Translations under genes and position numbers: made by a program
Shown: positions 45,534-53,953 of the stretch, one piece after another
How positions within the stretch are numbered: the first letter of the stretch is position 1
How the letters are laid out: each line of letters begins with the position of its first letter
Notes under the pieces: generated by a model
What the model was told of the DNA's origin: nothing
Database searches by the model: none
Seen by the model: the letters and a program-made list of their open reading frames with translations, nothing else
Source: [Clostridium] aerotolerans DSM 5434
GTDB taxonomy: Bacteria; Bacillota; Clostridia; Lachnospirales; Lachnospiraceae
NCBI RefSeq assembly: GCF_000687555.1
Contig: NZ_JHWJ01000001.1
Coordinates: 434,001-498,000 of the forward strand
DNA: 64,000 bases
Direction: 5' to 3'

Positions 45534-47810
45534 ATGAGTATTTACGATACATTAAATCCAATGCAGAAGGAGGCGGTTCTCCATACGGAGGGACCGCTTC
45601 TTGTGCTGGCAGGAGCCGGGTCAGGAAAGACCAGAGTACTTACACACCGGATTGCCTATCTTATAGAAGAAAAGGGAATCAACCCGTGGAACATTCTTGC
45701 TATTACCTTTACCAATAAGGCAGCAGGAGAGATGAGGGAACGTGTGGACAAGCTGGTGGGCTTTGGAGCCGACAGCATATGGGTTTCTACCTTTCATTCC
45801 TCTTGCGTCCGCATTTTAAGAAGACACATAGAAAGCCTGGGATACACCACGAATTTCACCATATACGATACGGATGATCAGAAAACTCTCATGCGCAACG
45901 TATTAAAAGGCCTGGAGATGGATCCAAAGCTTTATAAGGACCGTGCCATGCTATCTGTAATCTCCACAGCTAAAAATGAGCTGATTTCAGCCGTAGAGTT
46001 TGAACTGAACGCCTCCGGTGATTTCAGACAAAAAAAGGTGGCTCAGGTCTATAAAGAGTACCAGAGCCAGTTAAAGAAGAACAATGCCCTTGATTTTGAT
46101 GATCTTATCATGAAAACAGTGCAGCTTCTTGAAAGTAGCCCGGAGATCTTAAATTATTATCAGGAACGCTTTAAATACATACTGGTGGATGAATACCAGG
46201 ATACCAATACAGCCCAGTTTAAGCTGGTCAGTCTGTTGGCTGGAAAATATAAAAACCTATGCGTAGTAGGTGATGATGACCAGTCCATCTATAAGTTTCG
46301 AGGCGCAAACATTGAAAATATATTGAACTTTGAAAAATCATATCCAGGAGCCGTGGTCATTAAGCTGGAGCAAAATTACCGATCCAGCCAGAGCATCTTA
46401 AATGCAGCCAATGAGGTCATTCGCCACAACAGAGGCCGTAAGGATAAAACTCTTTGGACAGCCAATGACGAAGGCCCTCTGGTGCAGTTTAAGCAGTTTG
46501 ATAATGCTTCAGAGGAAGCGGATGCCATCGTCCGGGATATTTTAAACAGTCCGACCGATTATCAGGACTGTGCCGTGCTTTATCGGACCAATGCCCAGTC
46601 CCGTCTCATTGAAGAAAAATGTCTTCAGCACAATGTTCCCTACCGCATGGTAGGAGGCGTCAACTTCTATCAGAGAAGAGAAATCAAGGATATCCTGGCT
46701 TATTTAAAGACCATTGCCAATGGTAAGGATGACCTTTCCGCCTTAAGAGTTATCAATGTTCCCAAGCGTGGAATCGGTGCCACCAGCCTTGGTAAGATTC
46801 AGGCATTTGCATCAGAACGCGGCTTTGACATTTATGATGCATTTTGCAGGGCAAAAGCAGTCCCTGGACTTGGTAAAGCAGCCGATAAAGTCCTTGTATT
46901 TACAGAGCTTATTGAAGATTTCCGTAACAGAATGTCAGAAGAGGCTTACACCATTCACGAGCTGATTGAAGATGTACTTGATGAGACTGGATACTTAAAA
47001 GAGCTGGAAGCAGAAGGCGAAATCGAGTACCAGACTCGTCTTGAAAATATCGAAGAGTTGATTAATAAGGCCGTGAGCTTTGAAGGAGACCATGAGCATC
47101 CGGATCTCAATGAATTCCTGGAAGAAGTGGCTCTGGTGGCTGATGTAGATCGTATGGATGACTCGGAAAACAGAGTGACTCTCATGACGCTTCACAGCGC
47201 CAAGGGTCTTGAATTCCCCCGGGTGTATTTAACCGGAATGGAAGATGGTCTCTTCCCCAGCATGATGTCTATTTCCTCCGATGATAAGGAAGAGGTGGAA
47301 GAAGAGCGGAGACTTTGTTATGTGGGAATCACGAGAGCCCAGAACTTTTTAATGATGACCTCTGCAAGACAGCGTATGGTAAATGGAGAGACCAGGTACA
47401 GCAAGGTAAGCCGCTTTATCGAAGAAATTCCGGATCACCTTCTGGATTCCAGCAGGCTGGAGCCGAGAATCTCAAAAATCCGCACGGGAGCCGATTTTGA
47501 TGACAGCGCATTGCCATGGGGAAAGGCAGGACGGTCTGCCGGTGTCAGCAGCTTTGGACCTGGAAACAATGCATATGCATCTAAAACTGCAAGCCCGACC
47601 TCATCTCCAGGTTTTGGAAAAGCATTTACCGTTGAAAAACCATCTTCCTTAAGCTATAAGGAAGGCGACAGGGTCAGCCATATCAAGTTTGGAGAAGGGC
47701 TTGTCATGGAGATTAAGGACGGCGGAAGAGACTTCGAAGTCACGGTCCAGTTTGATAAAGCAGGGGTTAAAAAAATGTTTGCTTCCTTTGCAAAACTAAA
47801 ACTTTTATAA
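45534..47810 (+). CDS. pcrA: ATP-dependent DNA helicase PcrA/UvrD
   Basis: 758 residues, superfamily 1A helicase. Motif I GAGSGKTRVLTHR, motif Ia TFTNKAAGEMRER, motif II LVDEYQDTN, motif III VVGDDDQSIYKFRGA, motif IV YRSSQSIL region, motif V LMTLHSAKGLEFP and motif VI VGITRAQ are in order, and the C-terminal Tudor-like tail (GDRVSHIKFGEGLVMEI) that binds RNA polymerase is present. It acts in nucleotide excision repair, replication restart and removal of obstacles. It begins three bases after the patatin gene, an operon arrangement rather than a functional tie. Confidence 0.96.
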   Translation: MSIYDTLNPMQKEAVLHTEGPLLVLAGAGSGKTRVLTHRIAYLIEEKGINPWNILAITFTNKAAGEMRERVDKLVGFGADSIWVSTFHSSCVRILRRHIESLGYTTNFTIYDTDDQKTLMRNVLKGLEMDPKLYKDRAMLSVISTAKNELISAVEFELNASGDFRQKKVAQVYKEYQSQLKKNNALDFDDLIMKTVQLLESSPEILNYYQERFKYILVDEYQDTNTAQFKLVSLLAGKYKNLCVVGDDDQSIYKFRGANIENILNFEKSYPGAVVIKLEQNYRSSQSILNAANEVIRHNRGRKDKTLWTANDEGPLVQFKQFDNASEEADAIVRDILNSPTDYQDCAVLYRTNAQSRLIEEKCLQHNVPYRMVGGVNFYQRREIKDILAYLKTIANGKDDLSALRVINVPKRGIGATSLGKIQAFASERGFDIYDAFCRAKAVPGLGKAADKVLVFTELIEDFRNRMSEEAYTIHELIEDVLDETGYLKELEAEGEIEYQTRLENIEELINKAVSFEGDHEHPDLNEFLEEVALVADVDRMDDSENRVTLMTLHSAKGLEFPRVYLTGMEDGLFPSMMSISSDDKEEVEEERRLCYVGITRAQNFLMMTSARQRMVNGETRYSKVSRFIEEIPDHLLDSSRLEPRISKIRTGADFDDSALPWGKAGRSAGVSSFGPGNNAYASKTASPTSSPGFGKAFTVEKPSSLSYKEGDRVSHIKFGEGLVMEIKDGGRDFEVTVQFDKAGVKKMFASFAKLKLL

Positions 47811-47874
47811 AAACAATAATCAATACATAAAATTCAAAAAAATTGTGAAAATGATAGTAAAAGACCCAATATAA

Positions 47875-47883
47875 TGGTATAAT
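47875..47883 (+). promoter_or_regulatory. extended -10 promoter
   Basis: TGGTATAAT, an extended -10 element, in the gap after pcrA; a second TATAAT starts at 47870. It would drive the small membrane protein gene. Confidence 0.55.
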
Positions 47884-47955
47884 AACTGCGATAGGCAGAG
47901 AGACAAACCTTTGCCAGGATTTAAAAAGCAAGGCTCTCAGAAAGGACGTGGAGAC

Positions 47956-48249
47956 ATGAACAGATTTGATGCAATGAGCAAAGAGGCTATGAGCAAACTG
48001 GAAGATCTTATGAACTCAAGCAGAGTGAATGAATTGCTTCATAAAAGAGAACAGGAAGAAAAGAAGAAAAATTGTATTCTCTGGATACTGGCTATAGTAG
48101 GAGCTGTGGCAGCGGTGGCAGGCATCGCCTATACCGTTTACCGCTTCTTCACACCGGATTATCTGGAAGATTTTGAAGATGATTTTGATGACGATTTCGA
48201 CGATGATTTTTTTGAAGACGATCAGGCTGTCGAAGCTACGGAACAATAA
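47956..48249 (+). CDS. Small membrane protein with acidic tail
   Basis: 97 residues: a charged amphipathic head (residues 1-37, ending KREQEEKKK), one membrane helix (about 38-62), and a tail made largely of Asp/Glu/Phe (FEDDFDDDFDDDFFED). The frame extends upstream to a TTG, but ATG 47956 with AAAGGA nine bases before it is preferred. No family recognised with confidence. The acidic tail would lie outside the membrane if the basic head is cytoplasmic; it may bind cations or basic partners (inference). Confidence 0.75.
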   Translation: MNRFDAMSKEAMSKLEDLMNSSRVNELLHKREQEEKKKNCILWILAIVGAVAAVAGIAYTVYRFFTPDYLEDFEDDFDDDFDDDFFEDDQAVEATEQ

Positions 48250-48271
48250 GATTGGCATTATTATAGAGAAG

Positions 48272-48304
48272 GAGCGTGCCTCAGTCAGTGAGACACGCTT
48301 TTTG
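48272..48304 (+). terminator. intrinsic terminator
   Basis: GAGCGTG-C-CTCA with TGAG-A-CACGCT around a five-base loop, followed by T5; ends the small membrane protein transcript. Confidence 0.85.
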
Positions 48305-48340
48305 CTCGGTCAGGAATAAAAAAGGATAGGAGTCAGAAGA

Positions 48341-49699
48341 GTGAAAAAGGGTGAGATATACGAAGGTATCATAGGACGGTTCGATTTCCCGGATAAGGGG
48401 TATATAGAACTGCCGGAAGGTAAAATAGGAATAAAGCACACATTGCCAGGACAAAAGGTTCGTGTGATGATCAATAAAAAACGAGGCGGAAAGGTAGAGG
48501 GCCGGGTTCTTGAAGTTTTAGAGCCTTCTAAGCTTGAGACCGCAGAAAATCCTTGTCCTCATTTTGGGATATGCGGCGGATGTACTTACCAGACACTTCC
48601 TTATGAAGAGCAGTTAAAGATTAAAGAGAAACAGGTAAAAGATCTGATTGACAGTGTTTGTGAGGATTATGTATTTGAAGGGATCAAGGGAAGCCCTCTG
48701 GAAGATGGATATCGGAATAAGATGGAGTTTTCCTTTGGAGATGAGTTTAAGGATGGTCCTTTGGCCCTTGGCATGCATAAGAGAGGAAGCTTTTATGATG
48801 TGGTAACAACAGGTAACTGCCAGATCGTTAATTCTGATTTCACGGATATTTTAAAGGCTGTAAAGGGATATTTTGAGGAAAAAGGAACTGGATTTTATAA
48901 GAAAATGCAGCATACCGGGTATTTACGCCACCTTCTGGTGCGCCGTGCCATTAAAACGGGGGAAATATTAATTGACCTGGTAACGACTAGTCAGGAAGAT
49001 ATGGACTTACAGCCATTAACGGATATTTTGCTTGGTTTGACTTTAAATGGTACAATTGTTGGAATTCTTCATACATTTAATGACAGTCTTGCTGATGTGG
49101 TAAAGAATGACCGGACTGATATTTTATATGGCCAGGATTTCTTTTTTGAGGAGCTTTTGGGACTGAAATTTAAAATTTCTCCTTTTTCGTTTTTCCAGAC
49201 AAATTCTCTTGGTGCAGAAGTTTTGTATGAAACTACCAGAGGTTATGTTGGTGAAACAAAAGATAAGGTGGTATTTGACTTATACAGCGGAACTGGTACG
49301 ATTGCGCAGATTCTGGCTCCTGTGGCTAAGAAGGTAGTTGGCGTGGAGATTGTTGAAGAGGCTGTAGAGGCAGCAAGGGAGAATGCAAAGCGTAACGGGC
49401 TTGAGAACTGTGAATTCATTGCTGGTGATGTATTAAAGGTTATTGATGAGTTACAGGACAAGCCTGACTTGATTGTGCTTGATCCACCTAGAGATGGGAT
49501 ACATCCAAAGGCATTAGGGAAAATTATTGATTTTGGAGTGGATAAGCTGGTTTATGTTTCTTGTAAGCCTACCAGCCTTGTGAGAGATTTGGTGGTGTTG
49601 CAGGAGAGAGGGTATAAGGTGGAGAAGGTTTGTTGTGTTGATATGTTTCCTTCTACGGCGAATTGTGAGACCGTTTGTTTGCTCTCAAAAAGACTTTGA
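48341..49699 (+). CDS. rlmD: 23S rRNA (uracil-C5)-methyltransferase, RlmD/RumA family
   Basis: 452 residues: TRAM RNA-binding domain (about 1-58), the 4Fe-4S site CPHFGICGGC (about 67-76 plus a later Cys), and a SAM-dependent methyltransferase domain with FDLYSGTGTIAQ, LDPPRDGIHP and catalytic SCKPTSLVRDL. It methylates a uridine of 23S rRNA. Start is GTG at 48341 with AGGATAGGAG upstream. Its last 150 bases are unusually rich in TTG/TGT codons and a second, diverged copy of its C-terminal codons lies 1.7 kb downstream, suggesting that an integrating element replaced the 3' end. Confidence 0.93.
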   Translation: MKKGEIYEGIIGRFDFPDKGYIELPEGKIGIKHTLPGQKVRVMINKKRGGKVEGRVLEVLEPSKLETAENPCPHFGICGGCTYQTLPYEEQLKIKEKQVKDLIDSVCEDYVFEGIKGSPLEDGYRNKMEFSFGDEFKDGPLALGMHKRGSFYDVVTTGNCQIVNSDFTDILKAVKGYFEEKGTGFYKKMQHTGYLRHLLVRRAIKTGEILIDLVTTSQEDMDLQPLTDILLGLTLNGTIVGILHTFNDSLADVVKNDRTDILYGQDFFFEELLGLKFKISPFSFFQTNSLGAEVLYETTRGYVGETKDKVVFDLYSGTGTIAQILAPVAKKVVGVEIVEEAVEAARENAKRNGLENCEFIAGDVLKVIDELQDKPDLIVLDPPRDGIHPKALGKIIDFGVDKLVYVSCKPTSLVRDLVVLQERGYKVEKVCCVDMFPSTANCETVCLLSKRL

Positions 49700-49926
49700 T
49701 TTTACGTAGATTGTGTTTTTTTTAATAAGCATCGTTTTGATAGAAAATACCTTTGTGATTACTGAAATTTATATGGAAATGGGGTGACATAAAAACTTTT
49801 AGTATGGAACTTTTGCAAAAGGTTTAGATTGGTGAGTTAATTATAATTGAGAAAAGCTATAATGATGTACCTTAAAAAGGCCTTTATTTGTGCAGTTAAT
49901 AGCATTATATTTGGTAAGGAGGGAAA

Positions 49927-51054
49927 ATGGATATGTCAGGGGATAAGAATAAAGTGGATAGTAAAATGTTGAGTAGATTATTTTACTTTCCAATATGCAA
50001 CGAAGATGAAATTGATAGAGTTTTAAATGTAAGGACAGCTCAAGATTATTTATTAAAGCTACGTGCTGATACAATAGTTAATAATATGCGATTATTTAGA
50101 GTTTATAGAAATAGAGCGCTATCCCTTGAAGGGGAATGGTCACTTGAAAAATCATTTGAGATAGATCATTATACGAATTTCTTACAAAGTATACCTCTAA
50201 ATTTGAGAAAACGTTGTGACTCAATCACATATGGTGATATATTTTCAAATATTCCTAATGGTCAAATATTCAAGACGGATTATGGTCCGGTGATTACGAT
50301 AAGTGATTCGCTTAGATTCTTTTTTAAATTTATGAATTTAGCCTTATTAGATTTTGATGGAAGAGTTCCTGAACGGGTTTGTTTAAATGCATTACGTATT
50401 GCCATTAGAATTATGCTTAAAACTGAAACAATGGATTTTTTGATGGACCCTAGAGGGATAGTCCCGGAAGATATTGTTCAAGCTATTCATACACCCATAC
50501 CTTATCAGTTACAATTTATTGCTGGGCACGAATTCGCTCATTATTTATTGAACCATTTATCAGAAACTAATGTTTCTGACTGTTATATATATCATGATAT
50601 ATCAGAGTGCAATGAAGATTATAAAAAAGTAAAAATATATAATCAATCGCAACGTGATGAATTTGATGCAGATATAAAGTCCTTATCTTTTCCAAGATTA
50701 ACTGCCGATAAATATAGGAAATTATATGAATCATCTTTGTTATGGTTTGGTTCGCTTCAAATATATGAAGCGGCATGTGATGCTATTTATCCTAGCAGTT
50801 CTTGGGATTATAAAACTCATCCAACAGCTCGAGATAGATATGATAATATATTAGATAACGTAAAAACACCTAGCGGACTGAATAAAGACAGCTGGAAGTC
50901 TTTTCTCAAAATTATTGAAAGATACAAAAATATAATTATAGAAGACATTTCACTTAATTATGATTTATATGAAATGTATGGATCCGTATATTTAGACGAA
51001 CCTGATTCAGAATGGAGAGGGCCAAGGCTTATAGATAGGGTTGACTATTATTAA
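49927..51054 (+). CDS. HExxH-motif protein (putative zinc metallopeptidase), accessory
   Basis: 373-375 residues (ATG 49927 or ATG 49933; AAGGAGGG is better spaced for the latter). The zinc-binding motif is AGHEFAHYLLNH (H201, E202, H205) followed 40 residues on by DEFDAD, the layout of ImmA/IrrE- and M48-like gluzincins where the downstream Glu/Asp is the third ligand. A later HPTARDRYDNIL matches a motif often seen near the end of such domains. No membrane helix or signal peptide. Very AT-rich compared with rlmD, and flanked by two rlmD-like 3' ends, so it is probably island cargo. Role unknown; defence or regulation is possible. Confidence 0.75.
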   Translation: MDMSGDKNKVDSKMLSRLFYFPICNEDEIDRVLNVRTAQDYLLKLRADTIVNNMRLFRVYRNRALSLEGEWSLEKSFEIDHYTNFLQSIPLNLRKRCDSITYGDIFSNIPNGQIFKTDYGPVITISDSLRFFFKFMNLALLDFDGRVPERVCLNALRIAIRIMLKTETMDFLMDPRGIVPEDIVQAIHTPIPYQLQFIAGHEFAHYLLNHLSETNVSDCYIYHDISECNEDYKKVKIYNQSQRDEFDADIKSLSFPRLTADKYRKLYESSLLWFGSLQIYEAACDAIYPSSSWDYKTHPTARDRYDNILDNVKTPSGLNKDSWKSFLKIIERYKNIIIEDISLNYDLYEMYGSVYLDEPDSEWRGPRLIDRVDYY

Positions 51055-51341
51055 TATAGTATTATTCTATAGCTGTTGATATGGGAATACTAAAATATTA
51101 TAATCTCGGACTGAGGGTAACGTGACTTATTTATGTCTTTGGCGTTTTTACCAAAAGATGAAAGAAAGTTTTTTATCTAAAGTGTTAATAGTAAACAGAT
51201 GAATATTACTGCTAATATTCTATTTAAAATAGTTTTAAAGAATGTAAAAATGACATTGGTGATAAATCACAAAGAAATGAATAGATTAAAATAAGTGATG
51301 CCTCTGTCAAGACATATTTACGCCTCACGAGCATCATTTTT

Positions 51342-51392
51342 ATACACTCAAGGAACGTTGAGACCGTCTGTCTGCTATCACGGAAAGCTTGA
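51342..51392 (+). pseudogene. displaced C-terminus of an RlmD/TrmA-family gene
   Basis: In one frame the DNA reads IHSRNVETVCLLSRKA and stop. The RlmD gene upstream ends CETVCLLSKRL, and TrmA-family proteins typically end with HVETVxLLSRK. Nucleotides match the rlmD 3' end in about three quarters of positions over 46 bases. It is too short to be a gene; it is best read as the original 3' end of rlmD displaced by integration. Confidence 0.65.
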
Positions 51393-51496
51393 TTTTATGC
51401 TGACTTGCGGGATTCTTTGAGAACAATGGAGTTATATTTTTGAGTAAAATAATAATAGAAGGAAAGGATACATGGAAAAACTTACTAAATTGTTTT

Positions 51497-51528
51497 AATA
51501 ATCATGATATAATTATATTATGATTATT
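51497..51528. repeat. nearly perfect 32-bp palindrome
   Basis: AATAATCAT and ATGATTATT arms (9 of 9 paired) surround an inner self-complementary ATATAATTATAT, with only one mismatched pair. Completely A/T/C/G poor in GC. Could be a dimeric operator, a cruciform or a hairpin of a lost IS200/IS605-type element. Confidence 0.7.
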
Positions 51529-51669
51529 TGCATAATTATCTGATTTATTAAAGGTATTTATTAAAGAAATAATAGGAACGATGAAGGTGGTTTAGCTGGA
51601 TAAGACAGGTACTTAATGACACATTTGCTGCCAGACATTTTCCTAAAGTTTAAATTCAATGCTAAGCTA

Positions 51670-51858
51670 TCAATCCGAAGGGGCTGACCGTTTATAATTC
51701 GTCGTTTCAATTGTTGCGAGTTTTTTTCCACGTCCACATTTTGGCGAGGACAGGGGACAATGTCTTGAGCACCCATTGCAGTGTTTAGATTGCAAGAAAT
51801 GTTGTAGTTCAATATCCTCTACAGATGCTGCATTTTTTCGTTTAAAACAAGAAAACAT
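51670..51858 (-). CDS. Small cysteine-rich protein (62 aa)
   Basis: 62 residues with AGGAGG seven bases before the ATG. It starts MFSCFKRKN and carries the cluster CxxCxxxCPLxxPxCGRGKK (about 28-46), an arrangement suited to binding a metal or an iron-sulphur cluster. The C-terminal tail is polar. I do not know a named family; similar short Cys-rich ORFs occur beside regulators in clostridia. Well isolated from intact neighbours. Confidence 0.65.
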   Translation of the reverse strand: MFSCFKRKNAASVEDIELQHFLQSKHCNGCSRHCPLSSPKCGRGKKLATIETTNYKRSAPSD

Positions 51859-52221
51859 ATAATGACCTCCTTACGATTCGTTTTAATATACCAAATTATG
51901 TTGCAGACCAGACTTGTATCAAAAAGGCCATTTTAGCTACTGTCACATCACAGATAATATGTTCAATTGCACATGCCTTACAGTTGGTCTGGATAACTAT
52001 GCGAAAAAAGTCATGGTGCTGGAAAGCATAAAATCTCAGACAGTGGGCTGAGGGTTCTATTCTTGTCAGTGCTTTCCATTACGCCTTTAAAACTATATTG
52101 GAACACCGATATAATGGGAATAGGTGATGAAGATGATAATACAACAGCTTATCCTATTAAGCTCTTAAAGCATCCTTACATAGTTCAAAAAATATTATTG
52201 CTAATACCAATATTCTCTCTA
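51859..52221. other. Accessory intergenic stretch with possible coding remnants
   Basis: About 360 bases. On the plus strand a frame around 51945-52051 reads ...TVGLDNYAKKVMVLESIKSQTVG and stop with no start, and 52112-52238 reads a 41-residue frame starting MGIGDEDDN without a ribosome binding site. Neither is recognised; both may be debris of lost genes. Confidence 0.4.
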
Positions 52222-52710
52222 TTAAAGATTGGTTACTAAATCATCTAGGAAGTTATTTATAGTGTTAAGTGCTTCTTTATTGTATTTACTTAATATTTTT
52301 ACAAATTTTTCATGTTCATTCTTATGAAGTATTTCATGTATATTAAAAACTTCTTTTCCCTTAGTTGTCAGGGTATAATAGATTTCTTTTTTATTATTTT
52401 CTAGGTGATTTCCTTTTATTAACTCCTTCTTTACTAGTTTACTAGTAATCTTAGATATAGCTCCCTTTGTCAAATTTAATTCTTTTGATATAAATGTTGA
52501 ATTAGTTAATTGACTTTTTCCAATACAATCAATTACATGAATTTCTGAAAGCATTAAGCTCATATTTTGAATATCTTTATAATCATTTTTGAGTAACAAA
52601 TTTCTTACTTCTTCTTCATGTCCATCCATCATGTTACTTATATATTCAAAGACTGTTACCAGCTTGTTTATTGTTATATCCATCTCAAATTTTGTGTTCT
52701 CTGTTTTCAT
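52222..52710 (-). CDS. MarR family transcriptional regulator
   Basis: 162 residues with the MarR winged helix: helix-turn-helix TNSTFISKELNLTKGAISKITS and the wing LENNKKEIYYTLTTKGKEVF. The frame extends to an ATG at 52743, but the promoter -10 ends only 13 bases before that codon and no ribosome binding site precedes it, whereas GGAGA lies eight bases before the ATG at 52710; the shorter form is therefore chosen. It is divergent from the cyclase gene and probably controls it through the palindrome between them. Confidence 0.88.
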   Translation of the reverse strand: MKTENTKFEMDITINKLVTVFEYISNMMDGHEEEVRNLLLKNDYKDIQNMSLMLSEIHVIDCIGKSQLTNSTFISKELNLTKGAISKITSKLVKKELIKGNHLENNKKEIYYTLTTKGKEVFNIHEILHKNEHEKFVKILSKYNKEALNTINNFLDDLVTNL

Positions 52711-52755
52711 AATTGCATTCTCCATTTTAGATTTAGTTTCCATGTAAATAAATGT

Positions 52756-52784
52756 ATTATAGCATATATTAGATGAATATTCAA
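52756..52784 (-). promoter_or_regulatory. sigma-A promoter of the MarR gene
   Basis: On the minus strand TTGAAT and TATAAT are separated by exactly 17 bases. It decides the start choice of the MarR gene. Confidence 0.75.
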
Positions 52785-52798
52785 TATATTTTTAAAAA

Positions 52799-52818
52799 AT
52801 AGTTTACAAGGAAACTAT
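52799..52818. promoter_or_regulatory. MarR-type palindromic operator
   Basis: ATAGTTT-ACAAGG-AAACTAT, perfect 7-base arms. It covers the TTTACA that serves as a likely -35 of the cyclase gene and lies 15 bases upstream of the MarR -35, so one dimer could control both directions. Confidence 0.7.
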
Positions 52819-52877
52819 ATTGTGATACTGTAATATTATTCCTAGGAAAAATAAATAAATATGTTGGAGGTTATCAA

Positions 52878-53456
52878 ATGAAAATTGATTTAAGTTATAA
52901 AATAAAAAAAGAAAAGTTAGACGAAATGCTATCTGCTGTTAAAACTACTAACGAGGCAGCTGAAAAATCTGGCCATGTAGGCACTCATTTGGATGTTATG
53001 AATGGAGAATTTTCAATAGATAATATTATAACAAAAGGTAAAATATTCGATATAAGCCATATAAAAACTGAGGAAGTAAAATTGGAGGATTTAGATTTAG
53101 GGAACATAAAAGAAAATGATTTTGTATTCTTTCATTCAGGGATTTTGAATCAGTATGGATATGGTTCAAAAGAATATTTTTCAACATATATTGAATTATC
53201 TGATGAGGTGATAGATTATCTTCTTAATAAGGGAGTAAGTTTAATAGGAGTGGATATGGCTGGAGCTAAAAAGCCGGAGGATCACCTTCGAATTGATTTA
53301 CATTGTTCTGAAAGAGGAGTATTTATTATTGAAAATCTTGTTAACTTAGATTTATTATTAAAAGAAACTCTTGAAAACTCTTTCACAGTATATACTTTTC
53401 CTACAAACATGAGCGGCTTTTCTGGTCTTTCTTGCAGAGTAATTGCGGAAATATAA
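52878..53456 (+). CDS. Cyclase family protein (kynurenine formamidase-like)
   Basis: 192 residues, shorter than the usual 205-260. The metal-binding motif appears as GTHLDVMNG (normally HxGTHxDxPxH, so the last His is not in its usual place), followed by NDFVFFHSGI and GVSLIGVDMAG, which match the later family blocks. Members hydrolyse amide or lactone bonds; the substrate is unknown. GGAGG lies eight bases before the ATG. Divergent partner of the MarR gene, hence probably induced by its substrate. The altered motif may mean changed metal binding. Confidence 0.82.
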   Translation: MKIDLSYKIKKEKLDEMLSAVKTTNEAAEKSGHVGTHLDVMNGEFSIDNIITKGKIFDISHIKTEEVKLEDLDLGNIKENDFVFFHSGILNQYGYGSKEYFSTYIELSDEVIDYLLNKGVSLIGVDMAGAKKPEDHLRIDLHCSERGVFIIENLVNLDLLLKETLENSFTVYTFPTNMSGFSGLSCRVIAEI

Positions 53457-53479
53457 ATTAATATTAAAATTCGAAACTG

Positions 53480-53676
53480 ATGAGAAATTATAAAGAATCC
53501 AAATGCTATCCGGTGATTGGCACTATTGCCAGAGAGTTAACGCTATCCCGTAGCACGGTCAAACGAGCTATGGCCGACCTTGAAAGCAGCGAACATCTGC
53601 GCAAGGAGTAGCGGTGGCAGGAAAACGGCGGCAAAAGAGCAATCTGTATTACATTAAGCAGCCGGATTCAAGTTGA
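53480..53676 (+). pseudogene. broken helix-turn-helix gene of a mobile element
   Basis: The frame from ATG 53480 reads YPVIGTIARELTLSRSTVKRAMADLE, a winged helix typical of the replication/relaxation-associated HTH proteins carried by Clostridia conjugative elements. It is stopped by TAG where KEQRWQENGGK is expected, and a later shift of frame restores SNLYYIKQPDSS and stop. Two disabling changes in a recognisable gene show it is a decayed fragment. Confidence 0.7.
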
Positions 53677-53689
53677 TAGTAATAAAAAT

Positions 53690-53713
53690 GGCCTTCCCGT
53701 CAAGGGGAAGGCC
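53690..53713 (+). terminator. hairpin downstream of the broken HTH gene
   Basis: GGCCTTCCC-N6-GGGAAGGCC, perfect 9-base arms; only TGTCCTT follows, so termination on the plus strand is weak, while an A-run before it would make it a terminator on the minus strand. Confidence 0.6.
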
Positions 53714-53953
53714 TGTCCTTGCAACAACAATACACTTGTTTGTCAATCAAAACTTGTTAAATCAAAAGCAAATTCTCTGTGGTATAATATTTTATTCATT
53801 CAGTAAAATCAATGTCTGTAGATTATGTTCCTATTAAATTGCCAATTAGAAAATCCTTTATAAATATGTTTCATCAGCTGCAAGAAAAAAAGCCTTTTGG
53901 GTAGTTGGAGGCAAAAACTTTCCAAATTGCTATTTATAGATAGGAATAAGACC

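Larger units (their letters stand above)
51055..51669. other. Gene-poor accessory DNA with remnants
   Basis: About 600 AT-rich bases without an intact gene. It contains the displaced RlmD-like C-terminus (51342-51392), a possible hairpin TGATGC/GCATCA (51296-51336) and the long palindrome at 51497-51528. A tiny frame MEKLTKLF with a GGAAAGGA site begins at 51472 and stops after eight codons, like the start of a deleted gene. Confidence 0.6.
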
